The position numbers were made by a program, and so were the translations under genes. From Darwinimomas sp045600945 (GTDB lineage Bacteria; Bacillota; Clostridia; Lachnospirales; Lachnospiraceae): 37,792 nt of DNA. Location of the stretch: NCBI GenBank assembly GCA_045600945.1, contig JAZRYX010000056.1, positions 1 through 37,792 on the forward strand. The letters are read 5' to 3'. Under the pieces are notes generated by a model. That model was not told the DNA's origin. It saw only the letters and a list, made by a program, of their open reading frames with translations, and did not search any database. This document shows, piece after piece, positions 31,681-37,792 of this stretch (its first letter is position 1; each line of letters opens with the position of its first letter).

Positions 31681-32835
31681 TTATTTGATACACTCATCCA
31701 CGAATCTTGACCTGGCCGTGCGCCTGTTTTTAAACTCTCTTCCGTAACATATCCTGAGTTTTGCTTTTGCGCGTGTCATGGCGACATAAAACAGCCTGCG
31801 TTCCTCCTCTATGTCTTCCTGTTTACCGGTTTTTGTCCCCGGAGTCACGATTTCGTCCGCATCGATTATCCATACTTCTTCAAATTCAAGTCCTTTTGAC
31901 TTATGAAATGTCATCAGGTGAACTCCGTTTACACCTCTGTCCTTAAGTAAAGCTTCAAACTGCCATGGCTGTGCATTATTTCTGTGGAGTATGGCTATCT
32001 CACCTGCCGTCCTGCCCTGTCCTATGCTTAAGACTATCTCATCGGCTATATATCGGTACTCGCTCCTTACATCCTTAAACTCCAGTATCCTGACATCTGC
32101 CCCGCTGCCCTTAAAGGATATGATATTCTTTTCAAAGCGGTATTTATTATGTCTTATGAGTCTCATAGCCGCGGATGTTATCTCCGACTTTGACCTGTAA
32201 TTAACATCCAGAACGATTTTTTCGGTGCCGGGATAATCCTGCCCGAAGCCCAGCATTATCTTAGGATCTGCTCCTCTGAATGCATATATGCTCTGGTCGT
32301 CATCACCTACCACAGTCAGGTTCGGATGATCCTCCGGCGGTGCTATGAGTCTTATTATCTCATACTGCAGTCTGTCGATGTCCTGAAATTCATCCAGCAA
32401 TATCCACTTGTACTTGTTTATGACCTTCTCACGGATATCTTTGCGTTCTTTGAACAGTTCTTCGGTAAGCCTGAGCATCTCATCGAACTTTGCGGCATTA
32501 TCTGACTCATCATCAAATATATAGTTTCTTGCCAGACGACCGTACGCGGTTTGCAGCACTTTGTAAAAAACAGAATGAAAGGTCCCGAACACAACCTTAT
32601 CGGCGTCTGGTACGCCCATGTTCAGGAACCTTTCTTTCATCTCCTCTGCAGCTGCTCTTGAAAACGTCATGACAAGTACGCTCTCCGGAGCGGCATGCAG
32701 ATCTTCAATTATGTATTTTATCCTGTGTGTCAGAACAGTGGTCTTGCCGCTGCCCGGTCCTGCAACAATAAGAAGCGGCCCTTCACCGTAGCTTACAGCC
32801 TTATTCTGATTAACATTAAAACTCTTATCCTTCAA
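31681..32835 (-). CDS. Compact UvrD/Rep-type (SF1A) DNA helicase
   Basis: A 384-residue helicase with all superfamily 1A motifs: Q-motif NQNKAV at 9-14, Walker A AGPGSGKTT, Ia FSRAAAEEMKER, II LLDEFQDID, III VVGDDDQSIYAFRGADP, IV NYRS, V LMTFHKSKGLEFEEVWI, and VI EERRLFYVAMTRAK. UvrD and PcrA have about 700 residues; here the 1B and 2B subdomains are reduced to almost nothing, leaving a core motor. The start is a TTG at 32835, 11 bases inside the end of gltX: the next methionine lies beyond Walker A, so this is the only start that keeps the motifs. Repair or replication restart is a family inference. Confidence 0.9.
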   Translation of the reverse strand: MKDKSFNVNQNKAVSYGEGPLLIVAGPGSGKTTVLTHRIKYIIEDLHAAPESVLVMTFSRAAAEEMKERFLNMGVPDADKVVFGTFHSVFYKVLQTAYGRLARNYIFDDESDNAAKFDEMLRLTEELFKERKDIREKVINKYKWILLDEFQDIDRLQYEIIRLIAPPEDHPNLTVVGDDDQSIYAFRGADPKIMLGFGQDYPGTEKIVLDVNYRSKSEITSAAMRLIRHNKYRFEKNIISFKGSGADVRILEFKDVRSEYRYIADEIVLSIGQGRTAGEIAILHRNNAQPWQFEALLKDRGVNGVHLMTFHKSKGLEFEEVWIIDADEIVTPGTKTGKQEDIEEERRLFYVAMTRAKAKLRICYGREFKNRRTARSRFVDECIK

Positions 32836-34276
32836 GCTTTCTGATTCCGGCCTCTAACCTTTTTATTGATTCTTCCTTTCCGAGTACGTCCATGATTTCC
32901 GTAGCGCCTGCAGGTGTCATCTGTTTGCCTGAAAGTGCCGTACGGATCGGCCACATTACAAATCCCGTCTTGTATTCGTGTTCATCCGCGAACTTCTTAA
33001 GTGTCTCAAACAAAGCATCATTCGTAAAATCTTCCTGAGCTTTGAGTACCGGAAGAACATCCTTAAGCAGCTGAAGTGATGACTGCTCATCCGTCTTCAT
33101 TTTCTTATGCACATACATCTGTGTATCGTACTCCGGAACTTCCTCAAAGAAATCGATATGATCTGAAATATCCGGCAGTTTCTCGATACGTGTCTTAACC
33201 ATGCCGGAAATCTTCCTGAGATCATATTGTTTTGTGATGACAGCCTTGATATACGGCTTTGCGAGCTCATAGAACTTCTCCGGATCCATAGCCTTGATGT
33301 ATTCACCGTTCATCCATCCGAGCTTAACCATATCAAATACTGCCGGTGACTTCGAGATATGTTTATAGTCAAATATCTTAACCAGTTCTTCAAGCGAGAA
33401 TATCTCTCTGTCATCTTCGGGTGACCATCCGAGAAGTGCCACAAAGTTCACTACTGCCTCCGGAAGATAGCCCTGTTCAACCAGATCTTCAAACGATGAA
33501 TGTCCGCTTCTCTTTGAAAGTTTCTTATGTGTTTCATCCGTTATAGTCGGGCAGTGAATATATGCCGGTATATCCCATCCGAATGCTTCATATAGCCTGT
33601 TATACTTCGGCGAGCTTGAAAGATACTCACATCCGCGCACTACATGCGATATGCCCATAAGGTGGTCATCGACTACATTTGCAAAATTATATGTCGGGAA
33701 CCCGTCTGATTTGATAAGCACCATATCATCCAGTTCGGAGTTGTTTACACTGATATCCCCGTAGAGTTCATCATGGAAAGTTGTGACTCCCTCCGTCGGG
33801 TTATTCTGTCTTATTACGTAAGGCATGCCTGCATCAAGATTTGCCTTGATTTCTTCCGGTGTAAGTGAAAGACAATGCTTGTCATATGCCATGATTTCCT
33901 CGCCGTTAACGGTCTTCTTAAGTGAGTTTAGTCTTTCTTCTGTACAAAAGCAGTAATACGCCTCGCCTTTTTCTATGAGTTTCTTGGCATACTCAAGATA
34001 GAGTCCGCTCGCTCTTCTTTTCGACTGAACGTATGGGCCTACAGGTCCTCCTATATCCGGTCCTTCATCCCAGTTAAGTCCCGTTAGGCGTAATGTGTTA
34101 TATATGATTTCTTCCGCGCCTTCATAATATCTTTCCTGATCCGTATCTTCCATACGAAGAAGATAGTCTCCTCCCTCATGCTTTGCAATAAGATATGCAT
34201 ACAGTGCGGTTCTTAAATTTCCTACATGCATCCTTCCGGTTGGTGACGGTGCATAACGTGTTCTGACTTTATTCAT
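32825..34276 (-). CDS. gltX: Glutamate-tRNA ligase
   Basis: A 483-residue class I aminoacyl-tRNA synthetase charging tRNA(Glu). It has the HIGH-type signature APSPTGRMHVGNLRTA at 9-24, the LRMEDTDQER motif, and the KMSKS-type loop KKLSKRSGH; length is standard. Whether it is discriminating or also charges tRNA(Gln) cannot be told. The ATG overlaps the end of the small membrane protein by 8 bases and the stop lies inside the helicase start, so translation of three genes is linked. Confidence 0.96.
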   Translation of the reverse strand: MNKVRTRYAPSPTGRMHVGNLRTALYAYLIAKHEGGDYLLRMEDTDQERYYEGAEEIIYNTLRLTGLNWDEGPDIGGPVGPYVQSKRRASGLYLEYAKKLIEKGEAYYCFCTEERLNSLKKTVNGEEIMAYDKHCLSLTPEEIKANLDAGMPYVIRQNNPTEGVTTFHDELYGDISVNNSELDDMVLIKSDGFPTYNFANVVDDHLMGISHVVRGCEYLSSSPKYNRLYEAFGWDIPAYIHCPTITDETHKKLSKRSGHSSFEDLVEQGYLPEAVVNFVALLGWSPEDDREIFSLEELVKIFDYKHISKSPAVFDMVKLGWMNGEYIKAMDPEKFYELAKPYIKAVITKQYDLRKISGMVKTRIEKLPDISDHIDFFEEVPEYDTQMYVHKKMKTDEQSSLQLLKDVLPVLKAQEDFTNDALFETLKKFADEHEYKTGFVMWPIRTALSGKQMTPAGATEIMDVLGKEESIKRLEAGIRKLEG

Positions 34277-34502
34277 TTTCTGCCTCTTTTCTCCGATCTG
34301 TTAATCTTCCTGTCACTTTCAGAAATACCCATATAAAAATAGGTATTATCATATCACATAAAAGTAATCCCATTATTATATTCTTGTCAACACCCGCAAT
34401 AGCACAGATAAGAGTTGCGATTATCATAATTACAAGCAGGGCTACAACTATCAGCGCAACAACTCTGACCCGCTTCGGTTTTTCATTTTTCGTGTTACTC
34501 AT
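34269..34502 (-). CDS. Small two-helix membrane protein, unknown function
   Basis: A 77-residue protein starting MSNTKNEKPKRVRV: a basic cytoplasmic start, a first helix VVALIVVALLVIMIIATLIC and a second MGLLLCDMIIPIFIWVFLKV, then a charged tail. No family recognised. The start at 34502 has GGAGG 9 bases upstream; the frame is open to 34571 inside the ABC-F gene but without such a site. Its start overlaps the ABC-F stop and its end overlaps gltX, so it is a real translated link in the operon rather than filler. Confidence 0.8.
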   Translation of the reverse strand: MSNTKNEKPKRVRVVALIVVALLVIMIIATLICAIAGVDKNIIMGLLLCDMIIPIFIWVFLKVTGRLTDRRKEAENE

Positions 34503-36441
34503 CGGACTCGTCCTCCTCAAGGAGTATCTCCCATTCTTCCAGAAGCTTCTCGAGTTTTGACTCCTTTTCATCCAGCTGTTTTTGAAGCTCTCCGAGTCTT
34601 ACCGGGTTCGTCTGGTTTTCCGGTTTATCAAACTCTGCCTCTATTTCCTGAACAGCACCTTCCAGTTCATGTATCTCTGCTTCGATTTTCTCTATCTTCT
34701 GCATCCTTCTCTTCTTTTCCGCAGCTTTCTGTTTTGCGACCTTCCAGTCCATGGCTCCGCTTGACGATGATGCCTTCTTTTTATCAAATATGGCATTGTC
34801 GCTTCCGTGCAATACTCCCTTATATTTCTCCATGTCCTCACGTTTCTCCAGGTAATAATCATAATTACCGATATAATTGAGAAGCTTCTCATGAGTCAGG
34901 TTGAGTATCCTGTTTGCGGTTCTGTTGATGAAATATCTGTCATGAGATACATAAAGTACGGTTCCCTCAAAATCACGTATGGCCTGCTCAAGTATCTCCT
35001 TACTCATTATATCAAGGTGATTGGTAGGTTCGTCAAGAATCAAAAAATTCGCGCGGCTTAACATAAGCTTGGCCAGACTCACCCTTCCGATTTCACCGCC
35101 TGAGAGATCTCCGATACGTTTAAAGACCTCATCACCTGTGAACATAAATGCGGCAAGTATATCGCGTACAGCAGTATTGTCCATATTCGGATAATCATCC
35201 TGTATCTCATCAAAGATGGTTTTGTTCTTGTCCAGTACCTGATGCTCCTGATCGAAATATGCCACTTCCACGCCTGCACCGAACGAGATTCTGCCGTTTG
35301 AAGGAATAACACTGCCGGTAATCATCTTAAGTATAGTTGTCTTGCCGGTTCCGTTATCTCCGATAACGGCTACATGCTCACCCCGTTTAAGCTCAAATCC
35401 TAAATCCCTAAAGAGTGTCTGTCCGTCATCAAAGGTCTTGCCCAGATTCTCCACGGTAAGCACATCCTTGCCGCTTGCTGCGGTCTGTGTGAACTTCAGG
35501 AACATATCCGTGCGTTCCTGAACGGGCTTATCGAGCCTGTCGAGTTTGTCCAGCATTTTCTTTCTGCTTTCCGCCCTCTTTATCGATTTCTCACGGTTGA
35601 AGCTCTGAAGCTTTTCTATTACTTCTTCCTGATGCTTTATCGTCTCCTGCTGCTTCATATATGCTTTTACTTTCGCATCGTAAAGCATCTTTTTCTTTGC
35701 GGCATATTCTGTATAGTTTCCGGTATAAGTCTCTACATGACCCATATCGATATCAATAACTTTATTTACTATTCTGTCCAGAAAATATCTGTCATGGCTT
35801 ACTATGATGACTGTGCCCTGATAATTCATCAGATAAGTCTCAAGCCACTCTATGCTTGAAAGATCAAGATGATTCGTGGGCTCATCAAGGAAAATGATAT
35901 CGGGACGCGATATGAGTATCTTGCCCAGAAAAAGCCTGGTCTTTTCTCCGCCCGAAAGCATCTTCACCTGCTTACCAAACTCTTCTTCAGCAAATCCCAG
36001 ACCTTTAAGTATACCGGTGACACGACTTCTTGCTTCATATCCGTCTGCCATTTCATACTCATGGGTCAGTCTGGAATACTTTTCGTACAGTTTCTCGAGT
36101 TCTTCTCCCTCTACATGTTTCATGCTCTCCTGCACGATACTCAGTTCTTCCTCGAGTCTGATAACAGGTTCAATTATCTTCATCATCTCGGCAATGACGG
36201 TCTCGTCGCTGTCGATATCATTTACCTGTCTTAAATATCCTATGGTAACATTTGCCGGTATGGTGATGCTTCCGCTGTCGGGAGCCTCTGTTCCGGTAAG
36301 CATATCAAGCAAAGTTGTCTTACCCGCACCGTTGTTTCCCACGACTGCAACTTTTTCATGCGCATTAATAAGAAGCGACGCATCTTTTATGATAACGTCG
36401 CTTCCGTAAGCTCTATTTATTTTTGCACATGATAATATCAT
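34495..36441 (-). CDS. ABC-F family ATPase (YdiF/Uup-like)
   Basis: A 648-residue soluble protein with two ABC ATPase domains and no membrane segments, the hallmark of ABC-F proteins that act on the ribosome. Domain 1 has GNNGAGKTT at 35-43 and LSGGEKTR; then comes the P-site tRNA-interacting linker of charged helices (about 235-315); domain 2 has GDNGTGKTT and LSGGEIGR, with LDEPTNHLD Walker B motifs in both. A C-terminal coiled coil (about 565-648) is KE-rich, as in YdiF/Uup. Housekeeping translation function is likelier than antibiotic resistance, because the linker is not extended, but this is a judgement. It begins directly after the upstream stop (TAAATG). Confidence 0.93.
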   Translation of the reverse strand: MILSCAKINRAYGSDVIIKDASLLINAHEKVAVVGNNGAGKTTLLDMLTGTEAPDSGSITIPANVTIGYLRQVNDIDSDETVIAEMMKIIEPVIRLEEELSIVQESMKHVEGEELEKLYEKYSRLTHEYEMADGYEARSRVTGILKGLGFAEEEFGKQVKMLSGGEKTRLFLGKILISRPDIIFLDEPTNHLDLSSIEWLETYLMNYQGTVIIVSHDRYFLDRIVNKVIDIDMGHVETYTGNYTEYAAKKKMLYDAKVKAYMKQQETIKHQEEVIEKLQSFNREKSIKRAESRKKMLDKLDRLDKPVQERTDMFLKFTQTAASGKDVLTVENLGKTFDDGQTLFRDLGFELKRGEHVAVIGDNGTGKTTILKMITGSVIPSNGRISFGAGVEVAYFDQEHQVLDKNKTIFDEIQDDYPNMDNTAVRDILAAFMFTGDEVFKRIGDLSGGEIGRVSLAKLMLSRANFLILDEPTNHLDIMSKEILEQAIRDFEGTVLYVSHDRYFINRTANRILNLTHEKLLNYIGNYDYYLEKREDMEKYKGVLHGSDNAIFDKKKASSSSGAMDWKVAKQKAAEKKRRMQKIEKIEAEIHELEGAVQEIEAEFDKPENQTNPVRLGELQKQLDEKESKLEKLLEEWEILLEEDESDE

Positions 36442-37635
36442 TTACTGATCTGCGTATGTATCGAAGTAACCCTGGATGAATACGATAGGTGTACCCTTAT
36501 CTCCTGAACCTGATGTCAGGTCACTGAGCGATCCGATGAGATCCGTAAGTCTTCTCGGTGTGGTTCCCTCTGACTTCATCTGTCCGACCATATCTTCACC
36601 ATGCTGCTTCTTGATTGCCGATTTCATGGCATCCTGAAGATCTGCTCCCTTAAGATCCTTGAAATCATTATCTGCCAGATACTTAAGCTTGAGCTCGTTC
36701 GGCTTGCCCTCAAGTCCTTCTGTATATGCAGGACTGACAACCGGATCCGCAAGTTCCCATATCTTTCCGACCGGATCCCTGAATGCACCGTCTCCGTATA
36801 CCATGCAGTTCATTTTAACTCCGGTAGCATTCTCAAGTGATGCCTGAAGTTCATATACGAACTTATCACAATCACGCGGGAACAGCTTAACCGTATCTTC
36901 CGTTGCCTTATTTGATCCGTAAAGACCGAAGTCTTTATTGTATCCGCTTCCGTTAACAGATTCATTCATTATATCTGCCATAGTCAGCACTTTTTCTGCT
37001 CCTGCAGCAATAAGTCTTCTGCGTGATCTCTCTCTCGAGTGGATGTCGCAGCAAAGAACATTCTTTGTATATTTAAGGATGGTGCGGCAGTCATTGGCGA
37101 AAATGAACACAGGCTCACATCCTTCATTCTTAAAAAGTTCCTTATAATACTCTACATAATCAACACCTGTGAATGGGTGTTTCTGATATCCGAAAATTTC
37201 ACGATACTCTTTCTCATCGAGTACATCTGAATACGGATTGACATTCTTCTCATCAAGCAGATCTTCATCGAAAAGATGATTTCCGACTTCATCAGACGGA
37301 TAGCTGAGAAGAATATATGCTTTCTTAAATGCTTTTGCAAATCCCTTGAGGCATACTGAGATTCTGTTGCGGCTTAAAATAGGAAATGTGATACCGATCT
37401 CTTCACAACCGAATTTGGCTTTGCAGTCTGCTGCGATGTCGTCTGTGCTGGCGTAGTTGCCCTGTGTACGACCGAGCACGGCTTCTGTTACTGCGACGAT
37501 GTCTTTCTCATGAAAAGTGACATTTTCGTTCTCTTTTACTGACACGATAGCATCAGTAACAACCTTAACAAGATCATCACCCTGCTTTAATACAGGACAT
37601 CTGACACCTCTTGAAACTGTTCCGACTGTTCTCAT
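36442..37635 (-). CDS. CofE-like coenzyme F420-0:L-glutamate ligase family protein
   Basis: A 397-residue protein whose N-terminal part (about 1-110) has the CofE pattern VGTVSRGVRCPVL, EKDIVAVTEAVLGRTQGN and a glycine/acid region. CofE adds glutamate to F420-0 in archaea and actinobacteria. The C-terminal two-thirds (GVDYVEYYKELF, FANDCRTILKYTKN, MNCMVYGDGAFRDPVGKIWE) are longer than classic CofE, and this architecture is common in Lachnospiraceae, where F420 is not known. So the substrate may be another gamma-glutamyl acceptor. AGAGAGG lies about 7 bases before the ATG, which overlaps the stop of an upstream frame. Confidence 0.8.
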   Translation of the reverse strand: MRTVGTVSRGVRCPVLKQGDDLVKVVTDAIVSVKENENVTFHEKDIVAVTEAVLGRTQGNYASTDDIAADCKAKFGCEEIGITFPILSRNRISVCLKGFAKAFKKAYILLSYPSDEVGNHLFDEDLLDEKNVNPYSDVLDEKEYREIFGYQKHPFTGVDYVEYYKELFKNEGCEPVFIFANDCRTILKYTKNVLCCDIHSRERSRRRLIAAGAEKVLTMADIMNESVNGSGYNKDFGLYGSNKATEDTVKLFPRDCDKFVYELQASLENATGVKMNCMVYGDGAFRDPVGKIWELADPVVSPAYTEGLEGKPNELKLKYLADNDFKDLKGADLQDAMKSAIKKQHGEDMVGQMKSEGTTPRRLTDLIGSLSDLTSGSGDKGTPIVFIQGYFDTYADQ

Positions 37636-37792
37636 CTTGTTTCCTCTCTCAATTCTACTACAATATATTTATGGTTAATAACCCTTACAGCCAGTAAGGA
37701 ATTATCCATCTTGTTGCTTAGCTGTATAATGATGGAGCAATCGGTATGTCGGCTTCCTTTCCTGGACTTAACGTCCGTTTTATAGACTGATA
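37632..37792 (-). CDS. Partial C-terminal end of an unknown gene
   Basis: The minus strand is open from the right edge (first full codon at 37790) to a TGA at 37634-37632 that overlaps the ATG of the CofE-like gene by 4 bases. It gives 52 residues ending VRVINHKYIVVELREETR, a charged, strand-forming tail. No family recognised. The ATGA overlap and the absence of a promoter suggest a real gene in the same operon, but 52 codons alone are weak evidence. Confidence 0.5.
   Translation of the reverse strand, partial: SVYKTDVKSRKGSRHTDCSIIIQLSNKMDNSLLAVRVINHKYIVVELREETR

Overview
The window looks like a chromosomal segment of a low-to-moderate GC Gram-positive anaerobe of the Clostridia, most likely Lachnospiraceae close to Butyrivibrio or Pseudobutyrivibrio. 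The evidence is the dcw division cluster order with ftsZ but no ftsA, a FtsZ beginning fMLEIK, the VTC/DUF4956/CotH trio, an NHLM-type bacteriocin exporter pair, a DUF1292 protein and a CofE-like protein. This is inference from gene content and codon style; no 16S gene is present. Almost every gene is on the minus strand; only coaX is on the plus strand. No tRNA, rRNA, CRISPR array or insertion sequence was seen. Once the two edge genes are counted there is no gene-free stretch longer than 300 bases.

Layout in transcription order, from the right edge leftwards. (1) 37792-32825 plus 32835-31681: the tail of an unknown gene, a CofE-like F420 ligase-family protein, an ABC-F ATPase, a small two-helix membrane protein, gltX and a very compact UvrD-type helicase, all touching or overlapping. 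(2) 31664-30319: promoter, DUF1292 protein, then lgt with its own extended -10 promoter that predicts a leaderless mRNA, then a terminator. (3) 30268-28303: OmpR-type response regulator and histidine kinase, then a terminator. (4) 28243-25279: VTC-domain protein, DUF4956 membrane protein and CotH-like kinase, a surface or polyphosphate-related cassette probably tied to the two-component system. (5) ychF with promoter and strong terminator. (6) 24034-14416: the division and wall cluster mraZ-rsmH-ftsL-pbp-mraY-murD-ftsW-divIB-ftsZ, with a textbook MraZ-box array at its promoter and a separate promoter for ftsZ; murG, murE, murF and ftsA are absent. (7) coaX on the plus strand, sharing a bidirectional terminator with ftsZ and a symmetrical extended -10 element with the divergent prfC-hslO-tmcAL operon. 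(8) 9993-1: an XRE-type regulator whose promoter carries two identical 14-bp sites, a heterodimeric ABC exporter, then without a visible promoter or terminator a truncated NHLM adaptor, the C39-peptidase NHLM exporter, its partner NHLM ABC protein, a threonine/serine dehydratase and an AT-rich multi-pass membrane protein that runs off the left edge.

The core genes (division cluster, RF3, Hsp33, TmcAL, YchF, GltX, Lgt, CoaX) are housekeeping. The most unusual parts are the export region at 1-10000, where an NHLM peptide exporter has lost nearly all of its adaptor and seems to sit downstream of an autoregulated multidrug-type exporter; the VTC/DUF4956/CotH cassette next to a two-component system; two candidate leaderless genes (prfC and lgt); and the clean 10-bp MraZ repeats. 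Several starts were moved from the longest open frame to the codon supported by a ribosome binding site or promoter: ftsZ, mraZ and the helicase use TTG.
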